DNA of 64,000 bases from the NCBI RefSeq assembly GCF_000189635.1, contig NW_002476420.1:2683-66682 (forward strand), read 5' to 3'. Origin of the DNA: Tetrahymena thermophila SB210 (lineage: Eukaryota > Ciliophora > Oligohymenophorea > Hymenostomatida > Tetrahymenidae). The position numbers were made by a program, and so were the translations under genes. Below the pieces are notes generated by a model. That model was not told where the DNA came from. It searched no databases and worked only from the letters and a program-made list of their open reading frames with translations. Below, in pieces: positions 1 through 13,900 of the stretch (its first letter is position 1; the number at the start of each line of letters is the position of its first letter).

Positions 1-855
1 TAATATGGATCAGAATAATCATAGTATGTTAGCCCTTTTAAGATTATAAAACAACATATTAGGATTGAATGATATATTTTAAAGGAGAGTTATATATTTT
101 ATGATCTATTAATAAATTGCAAAGAAAACATTTTTATGAATTTTTTTATAAAAGAAATAAAATAGAAATTAGAATAATTAAGGATATTAGTATATTTAAG
201 GTAATTATAATAATTAAGGCAAAATTTATTTTAGGATCTCTTAATTAATAAATAAATAGCAAAGTATAAACTAAATGAGAATATTTTTTAAATTAAATAT
301 TAGAATATTTAAGGTAATAAGAAATAAAAAAGATATTAGTATATTTAAGTCAATTATAATGCTTAAGGCAAAATTAATTTTAGGATATATAAATAAATAA
401 ATAGCAAAGTATAAACTAAATGAGAATATTTTTTAAGTTAAATATTAGAATATTTAAGGCAATTATAAATTAAAAAGATATAAGTATATTTAAGTCAATT
501 AGAATATGTAATTTATTTGACATAGAAAAATTATCTTATAAATTTATAATAGTAAAGTATCTATATATGTATGTAAGCAATAAAAAATAAGTGATATTTT
601 AATTTTGATTATTTGCGTATTTTAATATTAAGATAAATTATTTAATATCATACAAAGTTTTAAAAAATAAAATAAATTAAATTACTATTTATCCTCATTA
701 ATTAAGCTATCCCCTTATTAATACTCTAAAAAAATTTTGACCTTTTAATTTTTTAATGATTTTATCAATTTAAATAAAATAAAAAACATGAATTGGCAAT
801 ATTTATGCATTATATAATTATAATTAACTAAAATTAATATTATATTATAACAAAT
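1..855. repeat. Intergenic block 3' of SecA-VWA copy 1, with AT-rich 18-bp-type repeats
   Basis: No gene is seen here. Positions 1-120 resemble 9,805-9,900 and 30,685-30,790, which lie 0.8-1.0 kb upstream of copies 1 and 3 (shared words: tatggatcaga, aaaggaga). About 160-505 holds degenerate repeats built on a unit like AATTAGAATATTTAAGGC. About 560-740 matches blocks at 10,230-10,410, 19,930-20,110 and 31,140-31,300. In the other copies this set lies on the 5' side of a gene, so a further copy probably begins left of position 1 (inference). Confidence 0.6.
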
Positions 856-3800
856 TCAAGAATACTTGGCTTTGTATGCTGCAATTAATTCGTTACTACG
901 ACCATCTTGTTTTCCAATGTCTTTTAAAATTTATTCAACAAATAGATTTGTTAATTTTTTGGAGCTTTAAGCAGAATTTATATCAAGATATTCACTAACC
1001 CCATTAGTTAATTTTGCAATATCTTCAAACGTACTTTTTGCTCTTTGTTGGAGGTAAAATGTATTAACAGGAACATTTTTACTATTAAGTTTTTAACACT
1101 CTGGAACATAATAAGTTAATCCTTTTAGTGGAGTACTTTCCCAATAAGTCTATTTAAATTCATTTCTAAATTTTTAAGCTTCATTCTGTAGATGAGCAGG
1201 TTAATCCCCTAAAATTATTACTTGACTTATTGGGTCTTCATCATTTTATTTGTTAGCCCACCATAATCCTACTTCCACAGATTCTCCTGGCCATGTACCA
1301 CCAGAGGCTGTTATTTTTTATAAGAAAGACCTTAACTTATCTGGATTATTTTCCCAAGTTGAAGTTTAGAATATCTCTTCCCATTTGCTATTATAACTTC
1401 TAAAACAGCTTATCATGATTAAAAAGCATTATGGATCATATCCTTTTTCTTTTAAGATTTCCCTGGTTTATTCAAAAGTTGTCTAAATAGTATTTTTAGT
1501 TTAAGTGATGAGACTGCCCATTGATCCAGTAACATCCATAGCAATTAGAGTTTTAAAAGTATTTTCTTTTGGTCCTTAATTCAATTACAATAAGTATTTT
1601 TTAACTTCTTATAAATTACGATCTTTTAAAAAATTTAAGAAGTCCACTGATTATTTATGGCTAGTCATTGATGTCTTTTGATTATATTCTATATTACTTT
1701 TAAAGTCATTTTCGAAATTAACCTGACGATTTCTATCAAGGACTTCATATATTTCATCAAGTTTCTCAATTTTCTTTTTATCTTCTTCTGTTTTAAGGAA
1801 AGCCTAAAGAGTATCTAGTTGAAGAACCATGCTGAAAGAACCTTCTTCACCTTATCTTGCTGTCCTTCCTTTTGTCTAGGTTTCCTCAGACTTATCCTCA
1901 GAAAAGAAAGTCTGAATAACATGAATTCCATAATTTTAAAATATGATAGAATCATTAACTTAGAAATCTATACCTCTACCAAAAATTTTGGTCAGTAAAG
2001 TAATTGCACCAGAGTATGTTGCATCTTTTATAATTTTCTTTCTTTCTTCAATTGAGTTTTCTTCTGTCATAATTTAAGTCTAGGAATTTTATTTTAAGGT
2101 TTTGAACTATTAACTATTGTAGTAGTCAAGCAAGATGTCTTTGGTATTAAAGAAAACTAGTACTGCTCTTTTTTAATCAGTTTTTCCAACTATATTCCTA
2201 TTTATTTCATTTGTTATAGTATTGTAATACTCTTATTACAAAACTACTTTCACATCTTTTTGGGGGTTAAATTAAAACTTACTCTTACCATATACTGATG
2301 GTATAAAAGTGTATTATTTCATATTATATGTGTTTTATATTAATTCGAGCTGACTTTAACTTAAAGTTTCTAAAGTTCCAGTCACACCATTAATTATGAA
2401 AAACTTTTTAGGTAGCTCTTAATAGCTAAAGCTTCCACTGTTAATTTTGAAGAGTTTTTATTTTTAAAGACCTACATTTGAAATTTTTGAGTTCTAATTT
2501 TCTTAATAGTATGTATACAAAGTTCTATATCCATATGATATGTTATCAAGATATTAATCTTAATTTTTGTAATAAATTTTATCATTTTAAATTTTATAAT
2601 TTTCAATCATAACATTATTGAAATTTTTAAAATCAGAAACAACAATTTTTGTTTATTCTTTAATTAATTCAGCCCATTTAGGAAATTGAGCAATGCAGCT
2701 TTTATACTCTAGAGACCCAAAAATATATTTAAAACTAAAATTTGGATCAAATTTGGCACTCCATATTTTATCAAGTAATTTTTCAACTGCTGGACCTTAG
2801 ATTGGTGCCACTATGTCATAATTATTTCCAAAAAAGTCTTTACTAAAAAAGACATCTACTTCATCTATCAAGAGAACCTATTTCTTGATATCTGAAGTGT
2901 TTGAGCATTTAATATTATCTGTTTAGATATAACTTGAAACTTATTCTCTAATGTCTCCTTTTTGGTTTAATATTTCTTCACAGACTTTGTTGAATGTTCC
3001 ATACATAATCAAATCTTTAATCATTAACTTTTCAAACAAAAGCGAGAATTCTTCATAATCTCTTACACTAAGTTAATTACTGTAGCAAGCGCACTTAACA
3101 TAAAATCCACAAAGAGAATAAAAGCATGCCAGAGCCGCCAAAACAACAGATTTTCCCTCACCAGTCAAGACTTAAGCTAAACTGTTACACTATATTTCAT
3201 CATAATTTTTGGAGTAGCCAATTCCTAAAAGCCTAAAAATTGCAACTATTTAAGCAGGATGAGGTTTTAATAAAAAGCTTTACTTGTTTTCGTATGACTA
3301 ATCTATTGATTCAAAATAATATTTTGAGTTTATACAAGTCCAGCAACAGAAAATACCTGCTAAAAGTTCAGTAGCTATATTCAAAGATGTTTATTCTATT
3401 TTTCCTGTTTTATTAAATTCATCTTTGTTGATTTTATTGACTGAACTTTATATTTCTTTCAAGAGGTCAATAAAATTAATTTTCTCAAAAGAAGTTAAAT
3501 ATTTTTATAAATATTGATTGTATTTATCAAAAAATATTTTATAAAATTCGTTTAGTTAAGCCTTGTTTAAGTCATCTTTTTTAGAAATACCAGAATAGCC
3601 CTTAATTTATTCTATGACTTGATCAATGCTAAACCTTTATATTCTTTGATTTGTATCACTAATCTAAAATCCTTTGAAAAAAGGGTGATTTTGTGCTACT
3701 TAATCACCATATTTAGATTTTCTTAATTGAATTTATAATTTTTCTAGAGATCCTTTAGAATCTTTGTAATTTTTTAATACTTAGTTAATGTTTTCATTGC

Positions 3801-6800
3801 ATTCTGTTTTTATTTTTTCCATGTAGATGAAAGTTGAGGATATTTTATGCATATTAAATATGTACTCAGTAACTTATTCTAGTTTATCAATTTCTTTTGG
3901 TTCTTTAAATTATCTTTTAATTTACTGTAAAAATTCTGATTACACAAACCTCTAATCAATACGAGTTTTTACATAATCCATAGATGAAAAATATTAATCA
4001 ATAAATTTCGAATTCAAATAAATGTTATTAATACTTTTAACAACATTATCATCAAAAATATCACCTTAAAAGCACTATTTGAGATCTTAATTTATTGATT
4101 CAACTGTTTAATTTAATTTTGATAGCAAGTCCTGAAATAGAGTTTTATATTGAGTTCCTAAATTGAATTGCTGCGCTATATTTTGCATTTCTTTAGCATT
4201 TTATAAGCCTTTTTAAAAAGATTGGTAGTAATCTTCATACTCTTTCTAAATTTTAAATGTATTAACATTCTTTAAGATAATTTATTCCATCTATTTTTAC
4301 AATTTTTATTGCTTAGAATTCAAATTTTCTATTAATTCATGATATGATTCACCATCAAAATTTTAAAGTTAGTAAATAATATTAAATTATTCCTTGAAAC
4401 AAGTAAAATCGTCCTCAGTATTTTTAATTTACTTTACTCTTTGTTTTATATTGTTAATAACTTTTGATTTTTATTCTTAAATTTATTCAAACACATAGAA
4501 ACAATCAAGTCCTTTTAAAAGCTTCAACTCTTATTCTTACAATTTGCCATAAACCTTTAGTAAAGAATTGCATAATAAGCAATAATGAGAAAAAAATTCT
4601 ATGGATTTTTAATTGCTGCTAATTTTTTGATTCAATATATTTTATATTAACTTTTCAGCTTCTTTAATTTGATCACAAAATAGTTGCTCAAAAACGTTAT
4701 TTAATTTTTCTTTTACCAAAGATTAATATTCCTAGGTGGTGCTAATGCCAACCCTAATTAAATTCTGAAGATTTTTCTCAAAGTTATTGTATTCTTTGCA
4801 ATTAGATATAATTTGTATATGGGTCTATTCTATTTCTTTTTCCATGAATTCTTCAAGCTTGATTTTAAATTGTTTATATAAGCTTGAATCAGCTAGAGTT
4901 TTTTATATCTTATTTAGCCCTATATAACTTTTTTGTTTAAAGCAGCTTTCAATTTCTTCTTATATTTTATCAGTATTTTTAATGTTTTTTATTTATTAGT
5001 TCAGAGATTTTATCATTTCCTTAGGAATATTATCAAAAAAAGATTAAACTTATCTGATAGCTTCTTCTTGTTAATTTAAAGGCTTGTCTCTTACATTAGT
5101 GAGCTTATCTTCCAGTTTTTTCTAGAAAATATCTTAAAGTAATTTAGAAAAGTTTTAATAAATATCATCATCTTCTACCTTTTCTAATCTTTCACATATG
5201 AAATTCAAATTAAATCTCTCTGTTTTTGAGTTTTCTAACTTTAAATTCTCTACTTTTTATTAAAGTTCTTGGAAGCAGTTTTCTTATATCTATCTTAATT
5301 TATTGAATTCTTCATCTATAGGAAATTATTGTTATAGTATTTTAAAAATTTCTAACATAAATTTATATTAATCATTAGATTCTTTGAAATTGTTGTTATT
5401 GAACGTTTATTTTATTTTTTTGGGTCCTTCGTGAGCAATTTAGTTAACACTGTTATTAACCTATTCAATCTAAGGCTTAAGCTTATCTACATCCAAATAA
5501 CCCTTAAAATGATATTCATAATCCTTGAAATGCTTATATAGATTAATAATTTAATTTGCATTATCCATTTATTCTTTGAGTTGGTTGCTAATAGGTGAAT
5601 AAGTTACAATTTATTTGAGCTTATCAGCGTATTACTAAATTTATGTTATGATTTTTTTCATTTCATTTTCAAGCTAAAACTTTAAATCATTCAAAATCAT
5701 TTGATGTTCTTTGTTTTCTTTATTTTGCATGGTCTATTCATAAAGCTATTTATAAGTCTCTAGTATTTTTGGAAGATGAAGGTTACTTAACTATTGCTCT
5801 AATCCACTTTTAAGATTTTGAACATTAAGTTTATTCTTAGCATAGGTATCAGAGAGTAAACTAGCAAAAGAAAATTAATTTTAAGGAGTACATTCTAATT
5901 CATCTAATATTTTTAGTTGCTGTAAAATGAAAATCCACTTTTATTAAACATGTTCATTTTCATCTACAATCTCTTTTATTTATCTCCATAGTCTCTTAAG
6001 AAGAGTTTATTACTAAGAAATTAAAAAGGCACTTCTACTTTACTCCAATTTATATTTTAATTCGCTGAAATTTTCAATCTTTGACATTTCTTCAAACTTA
6101 TTGTAGATGTTTTTTGAGCAGTCTTCAATTTATTTTCTCTCTTCATTTGTTAAAGAAGCATTTTGGAAGATGTTCTTTAGCTGTTCAAAAGACTATTAAA
6201 GAGACTTCTCTTTTTCTAAGCAGTGGTTTATTAAATTTTGATTCAAATCTTCAAGCATTTTTTGAGCTTCCTATCTATAAATCCTATTTGAAATGCATTT
6301 CTATAAGAATTAGTAACACTTTTAGTACTCCCAATAAGGAATATCTTATGGCTATGAAAGTGTCTTTATTTTATTAAAGTATGGCTCGAACTTTTTCCTA
6401 ACCTCAACTTCATACTCATTTACTATTATTTTTAATTCTTCATCTAAATTTGAAAAATTTTTTAGCTTCTTCATTTTTTCATTTGAGCTTGTTATTTTAT
6501 TGAGATCTTCTGTTTAATCTAAAGTGATTTCTATCGATCAAGCCTTTCCATAATTATATTGGCAAATTTCATCAAAGATTTATATATCTTTTACTTTTAA
6601 GAATCATACTCCTATTCTTAATCTAGCTCTTAGATCCATTAACATCCTTAAATTAATGAAATAGTATCTTCTAAATTTTAGAAATACAAATCTTATTAAT
6701 TTGTATCACTGTTTATTTACAAATCATTTATAGTTTGACTGATTTATTTTGAAATTTTTGCAATTCTTAAATTTAAGAGACTTATTAAACTTGTAAATTG

Positions 6801-8990
6801 TTACTCAAGCTTAGATTAAAACTTAGAAAATATTTAAAGTTAAATAAGTCTTTATTTTAGTCCTTACAGATCACTTGATTCCTCGTTTATCACAGCTTTG
6901 ACTTTTTCCTCAAGAGTTTAGTATTCTCTTTCTATTTGTTCTCTGTATTAATTTTAAAAAATATTTATCTTTTCTTTACAAATTTCATCATTTAATTTAG
7001 ACTTTTTGAATTCTTGGAGAATAAATTGAATTTTTTCTTTAGCGTTTTGTATATCTGTTTTATGTTACTCAATCGTCTTAGCTGTTAATTATTTTATTTT
7101 ATCAAAAATTGTCTGCTTTATGTTTTCCATAACTTAAATAACCTAATCAAAAGTCTTAACAATTTAATCTTTAACATCATTAGCAGGCAAAAACGGGCAA
7201 CTCTCTATATAGTTGATAATTTGCTGCATCTCATCGAAAAAACCAACAAATTTGTCTTGTTACAAAAAGCTTTCTGACTTTTTCATTTGGTTTGAAATGT
7301 TCTACATCACTTAAGCAATAAATAAATGAATGGATTTTTCATCTTTAATCACATCTGATAAAAATAACAGCTTCTAGTAATATTCATTTACATTATTTTA
7401 TTAGTATGAAATCAATTCCAACTTCACATTCTCAAGTAGTGCTGCAATAGCTCTTTACAAGGCTCCATTTAATTTTTTCACCAAATTTTCAGCTTAAGGT
7501 AAAAGATCATATAAAATATCAATTTTAGACAGTTCTTATTTAGTATTTAAAAAGTTAGTAATTTATTATTCATCGATCCTCTTGAGATTAATAATTTACT
7601 CAACAAATTAATCTACATTTTAAATTTCGCTATTTATGTATTCATCAACTAAAGTAAAGTTTTATTCCCATTAATTAGTTATAGATGATAAATCTGGTAT
7701 ATATTATTTTAACAGATTTAATTAAGTAAGCTTTTTAAAAATCAGAACAAAATTTCTTTTTTTTAAAGCTGTTTGTATTCTACTTTGATCTTATTTTAAC
7801 TGCTATGAAATAGAAATTTCTGCTTCAGATGTAAAAAAGCAAGTAAAAGCATCCTTTGGCATTTGAATAGCTTATTTATTTTTAATATGCCTCTCTATGA
7901 ACATATATCCCTTTATACTCAAATCAAAGAAAACTATGTTTTTTTCATCTTAAGTTTATTATAACATAGTTTTAAGCACAGATTGAAATTCTTAATCTTT
8001 TTTTTAATCTTCATTTAAATTTTTGTAAATATTTTTGAGTTTGTTGTGAAGTTGTGCCTTATCCTCCTCATTTTTAAATTTACAGAAGACAAATAAGAAT
8101 TTTCCAATTATTTATTGGAAATTTTATGTAGGATTCACCATTTTTTTAATTACGTTTGCTAAAATTTTTATTCCTTAGCCTCTATTAGAGATTTCTTCTT
8201 CACTAACTAGGATAATAGGTTTTATGCTCTTGCAAACTGAAATGCATTTTTAAATTCCAGTTAGATTTGAAATCTCTGCTTCTAATCCTTCTGAATCCAA
8301 AAAACCAGGTGTATCACATAAGTTAATTTCTCCATCATCACCAAACTCATTTCCTTCTTAGTCTGAAGGTTTGATTTTAACAAGAGTGACAAATTTTGTT
8401 TCTGATTTGGCATCTGGTTTAGAAATAACGCGATCTAAAGCTTTGTATAAAGCATTAGTGGGTTCCCAGTGATTTAGCCTATCTTTATTGATTGTTTTAT
8501 TAATTATTGATCCTGCCAAGTAGTGAATGAAAGTACTCTTTCCAACCCCTGTGAATCCAAAAATCATAACAACCTCCAGGTAATTCATTTCTTTACTAGA
8601 ATTGTAGGATTCACTTACCTCATCGCATATTTTTTGGAAGTTCAAAGGATTAATAGCTCTAAAGAATCTACTGATTTCTATTTATGCCTTTTTAAATTTT
8701 TAATTTTTATACTCTAGTAGGCTTGCTTCATATAATGGTTATATTTATCTTATAGTAGATTCACTTTCTAACATCATTTATTCATTTATGAGATTAAAAA
8801 GAGTCATACATTCTACATCTGGATATTTTTCATTTAAGAATTTTAGCAATAGTAATATGCTATCATCTAAGCAAAAGTTCTTGAGTTTGTCTTCATGAAC
8901 AAATCTCATTTGTTAACCTACTTACTGTCTTGAAATTTAGTTATAAAATTAAATATCTTCTTCATCATTGCTTGAATAGTCGAGCTCCAT
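856..8990 (-). CDS. GTPase-SecA-like helicase-VWA protein, copy 1, broken by one frameshift
   Basis: Function is unknown; the architecture is readable. From the ATG at 8990 the protein has a P-loop GTPase motif GFTGVGKST (residues about 145-153) and DTPG (about 226-229). After a long helical stretch come SecA-like motifs: TGEGKS (nt about 3148-3165), DEVD (2854-2865), GVTGT (about 2376-2390), GRGID and GRTARQG (about 1850-1875). A VWA domain with the MIDAS motif DVTGSMG (about 1520-1540) follows, then TGA at 856-858. Ending and starting frames differ by one base. Alignment with copies 2 and 3 places one missing base near 6537, in CTTGATCGATAGAAATC. The N-terminal frame then ends at TGA 6471-6473 (839 residues), and the C-terminal frame is closed upstream by TGA 6538-6540. 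I found no other in-frame TGA in either part. It is a recent pseudogene, an allele or assembly error, or, less likely, a -1 frameshift site. Confidence 0.85.
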
Positions 8991-10919
8991 TTTCTTTTAG
9001 TATTTTGTTTAATTTTGTTTATTTATTTATTAAGATATTAAATAAAGGTAAAGATTGTTTGTATTTAAATCAAATATTTGATAAATTAGAATATTTAGAT
9101 TTTAATGATTTAAAATTCAATTTATCGAATTTAATAAGATGATTTTTGAACGTTTTTATGATCCGAATTAATTGGTAAATATATAAAATCATAATTCAGG
9201 CTTTCTTATTGATAAATTTCTTAATTTTTCATACAAAAAGAGAATAGAGAGAATTTTAAAACTGAGCACTATAAATGGATGATAATATATTAAATTGTTG
9301 AAATAGTAAATACTTTTTAGGATATTTAAATAAAATTATTTTTATTACTACAAAAAAGAATATTTGAAAATTATCTTAGGGTATAATATATAGGGATGTA
9401 CTGATTCCGATATATATCGTTATCTGTAAAAAAAATTCATCGATATTTATAGTAAATTACAAAAGCTATAAAAAATAAAAAAAAGAGTATCATACTTATT
9501 TATAGGATATTATTATATTTAGGTAAAATATTTAAAATGGCAGAGAGTTTAGCAAAAGTTTTATTTACTTAATAAGAATGCATTTTTATTGACCTATAAA
9601 TAAAATATAATTAAAAACTTAAATTTAAGGCAGTTGCTATTCAAAAGAAGAGGTTTATTAAATAATTCTAATAATTATTTAGAATATTTAACACATACTA
9701 TAATTCAATCTACTTTAATAAAAAACTATTTATTATTTTGACATAGAAATAGATAAAAAGATTGAATAAAATTAGTGATTAAATACATATTGTCTTAAGT
9801 AAGTTAGTATGGATTAGAATAATCATATTATATTTTTTTTGCCATTTTTATGATAACAAAATATCATACTAACATTAAATGGAATTATTTAAAGGAGAAT
9901 GTATAAATAAATCTATTTTAGAATCTATAAATAGATATCAAATTATAAATTTTATCTATATATTTTATAAAAGAAATACTAATAATAATAAGTAAATTAG
10001 AATATTTAAAATAATTAGAATATTTAAGACATTTAGAATATTTAAAACAAATAGAATATTTGAGGTAATATTTTATTTAAGGCAATTAAAATATTTATGG
10101 TATTTATTATTTTTAAGTTAATTAGAATATTGATGGCAATTATTATATTCATGGTAATTACAATATTTAAAGAAATTAGAATATGTCAATTGTATTGAAA
10201 AAATGATCTTATAATAATAAAAGAATGATAAGTATGTAAGTCATAAAAAATAAGTGATATTTATTTTGCTTTTTTGGGTTTTTTAATATTTCGATAAAAT
10301 ATTTGTTTATTATCATAAAAAGTTTTAAAAAATAAAATAAATTAAAATAGTATCAATCCTCATTCATGAATAAAACTACCCATTCGCTACTTTTTTCCAA
10401 AAACTTTTACTTAATTAAGAATGTAATTTTATAAAATAAAAATCTATTATTTATTAAAAATGTAATATCTTAAATTACATATTAATATAAAAAAATTATA
10501 AAACTAATATTTAAAAATTAAAATTAAAATAAAATTATTAAATTAATTAACCTACTTTAGAGCAAATCTAGGAATTAAATTCTTTATTCTCCACTTCCAT
10601 AAGAATTTAATACCTGGAAGTGCAAAATAACAAGTGAATTAATGAGTGTGTTATTTTAAAATATCATTTTTTTAAATTGCACCAATTCAAAAACATAGGA
10701 TTTTTAAATTTAAAAATACTGGTAATCACATAAAAACATGTAAATTCTATTAAATTGGTTACTAATCTAGTGGATTCGCAATCTTCTTATTCTTTAAATC
10801 ACAGATTTCTCAATACACAATTAATTATTTTATCATATTAAACAAATAGAATAAAAAACATGAATTGGTAAAACACAACAGATAATTAACTAAAAATTAT
10901 TATTTATTTTATTACAAAA
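8991..10919. repeat. Spacer between copies 1 and 2 with conserved upstream block and 18-bp repeats
   Basis: No gene is seen. About 9,400-9,660 matches 30,370-30,560 (shared ggcagagagtttagcaaaag), so the upstream sequence of copies 1 and 3 is conserved beyond the coding region. About 9,976-10,180 carries tandem units close to AATTAGAATATTTAAAAT at 18-bp spacing. About 10,230-10,410 is the block shared by all four spacers. The shared block lies between the 5' end of one copy and the 3' end of the next, as expected for tandem duplication of gene plus spacer. Confidence 0.65.
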
Positions 10920-13900
10920 TCAGGAATATTTGGCTTTGTATGCTGAAATTAATTCGTTGCTACAACCATCTTGCTTTCCAATGTCTTTTAAAATTTATTC
11001 AACAAACAGGGTTGTTAATTATTTGGAGCTTTATCCAGAATTTATATCAAGATATTAACTTATTCCATTTGTTAATTTTGCAATATTTTCAAATGTACTT
11101 TTTGCTCCTTATTTCAGGTAAAATGTATTGACAGGAATATTTTTATTTTTAAGTTTTTAACACTCTGGAACATAATAAGTTAATCCTTTTAGTGGAGTAG
11201 TATCCCAATAACTCTATCCAAATTAATTTCTAAACTTTTAAGCTTCATTCATTAGATGAGCAGGTTAATCCCCTAAAATTATTACTTGACTTATTGGGTC
11301 TTCATCATTTTATTTGTTAGCCCACCATAATCCTACTTCCACAGATTCTCCTGGCCATGTACCACCAGAGGCTGTTATTTTTTATAAGAAAGACCTTAAC
11401 TTATCTGGATTATTTTCCCAAGTTGAAGTTTAGAATATCTCTTCCCATTTGCTATTATAACTTCTAAAACAGCTTATCATGATTTAAAAGCATTATGGAT
11501 CATATCCTTTTTCTGTTAAGATATCTCTAGTTTATTCAAAAGTTGTTTATATTGTATTTTTGGTTTAAGTGATGAGATTACTCATCGATCCTGTAACATC
11601 CATAGCAATTAGAGTTTTAAAAGTATTTTCTTTCGGGCCTTAATTCAATTACAATAAGTATTTTTTAACTTCTTATTAATTACAATCTTTTAAAAAATTT
11701 AAGAAGTCCTCTGATTATTTATGGCTAGTAATTGAGGTCTTTTGATTATATTCTATATTACTTTTAAAGTCATTTTCGAAATTAACCTGACGATTTCTAT
11801 CAAGAACTTCATATATTTCATCAAGATTCTCAATTTTCTTTTAATCTTCTTCTGTTTTAAGGAAAGCCTATAGAGTGTCTTGTTGAAGAACCATGCTGAA
11901 AGAACCCTCTTCACCTTATCTTGCTGTCCTTCCTTTTATCTAGGTCTCTTCAGACTTATCTTCAGAAAAGAAAGTTTGAATAACATGAACTCCATAATTT
12001 TAAAATATAATAGTATCATTAACTTAGAAATCTATACCTCTACCAAAAATTTTGGTCAGTAAAGTGATTGCACCAGAGTATGTTGCATCTTTTATAATTT
12101 TCTTTCTTTCTTCAATTTAGTTTTCTTCTGTCATAATTTAAATCTAGGAATTTTATTTTAAGGATTTGAACTATTAACTATTGTAATAATCATGTAAGGT
12201 TTTCTTGGTATCAAAAAAAACTAGTACTGCTCTTTTTTAATCAGTTTTTCCAACTATATTTTTGTTTATTTCATTTGTAATAGTGTTATAATATTCTGAT
12301 TATGAAACTACTTTCACATCTTTTTGGGGGTTAAATTAAAACTTACTCTTTCCATATATTGATGGTATAAAAGTGTATTATTTCATATTATATGTGTTTT
12401 ATATTAATTAGAGTTGGCTTTAACTTAAAGTTTCTAAAGTTCCTGTGACACCATTAATTATGAAAAACTTTTTAGGTAGCTCTGAATAACAAAAGCTTCC
12501 ACTGTTAATTTTAAATACTTTTTATTTTTAAAGACCTACATTTGAAATTTTTGAATTCTAATTTTCTTGATAGTAGGTATACAAAGTTCTATATCCATAT
12601 GATATGTTATCAAGATATTAATCTTAATTTTTATAATAAATTTTGTCATTTTAGATTTTATAATTTTCAAAACTAACTTTATTGATATTTTTAAAATCAG
12701 AAACAGCAATTTTTGTTTATTCTTTAATCAGCTCAATCCAATTAGGAAATTGAGCTATACAGTTTTTATACTCTTGAGACTTACAAATATATTTAAAACT
12801 AAAGTTAGGATCATGTTTGGCATTCCATATTTTATCAAGCAAGCTTTCAATTGTTTGGTCTTAGATTGGTGCCACTATATCATAATTATTTCCAAAAAAG
12901 TCTTTACTAAAAAAGACATCTACTTCATCTATTAAGAGAACTTATTTCTTGATATTTGAATTATTTGAATATTTAATATTCTCTGTTTAAATATAACTTG
13001 AAACTTGCTCTCTAATGTCTCCTCTTTGGTTTAGTATTTCTTCACAGACCTTGTTGAATGTTCCATACTAAATCAAATCTTTAATCTTTAACTTTTCAAA
13101 CAGAAGTAAAAATTCTTAGTAATCTCTAACACTAAGTTAATTACTGTAGCAAGCGCACTTCACAGAAAATCCGCATAGAGAGTAAAAACATGCCAGAGCT
13201 GCCAAAACAACAGATTTTCCCTCACCAGTCAAGACTTAAGCTAAACTGTTACACTATATTTCATCATAATTTTTGGAGTAGCCAATTCCTAAAAGTCTAA
13301 AAATTGCAACTATTTAAGAAGGATGAGGTTTTAATAAAAAGCTTTACTTGTTTTCATATGACTAATCTATTGATTCAAAATAATATTTTGAATTTATACA
13401 AGTCCAACAACAGAAAATACCTGCTAAAAGATCAGCAACTATAATCTAAGATGTTTATTCTATTTTTCCTGTTTTATTAAACGCATCTTTGTTGATTTTA
13501 TTTACAGAATTTTATATTTCTTTCAAGAGGTCAATAAAATTAATTTTCTCAAAAGAAGTTAAATATTTATCTAAATATTGATTGTATTCATTAATAAATC
13601 TTTGGTAGAAATTATTTAGTTAAGTCTTATTTATGTCATCTTTTTTATCGATATCAGAATAACCTCTTACTTATTCTAAGACTTGATCAATGCCAAACCT
13701 CTATATTCTTAGATTTGTATCACTAATCTAAAATCCTTTGAAAAAAGGGTGATTTTATGTTACTTAATCACCATATTTAGATTTTCTTAATTGAATTTAT
13801 AACTTTTCTAGAGATCCTTTAAAATCTTTGTAATTTTTTAATGCTTAGTTAATCTTTTCATTACATTCTGTTTTGATTTTTTCCATGTAGATGTAAGTTG

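Noticed and set aside
1800-3170. Plastid SecA or a bacterial contaminant contig
   Set aside because: The helicase part is in one frame with eukaryotic-style GTPase and VWA domains, uses TAA/TAG as glutamine, and is flanked by intron-bearing ciliate genes.
6081-6377. Plus-strand frames of 60-98 codons inside the SecA-VWA copies (also at 26775-27068, 10940-11131, 21567-21758, 15375-15617)
   Set aside because: They lie antisense to the long conserved frames and recur only because the sense protein is conserved.
6471-6540. An intron that would remove the frame change in copy 1
   Set aside because: Copies 2 and 3 align through the region without a gap and code through it; only one base is missing.
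8358-8645. A separate 95-residue GTPase gene on the minus strand
   Set aside because: It ends at a TAA that is glutamine here; the frame continues in the 8-kb gene.
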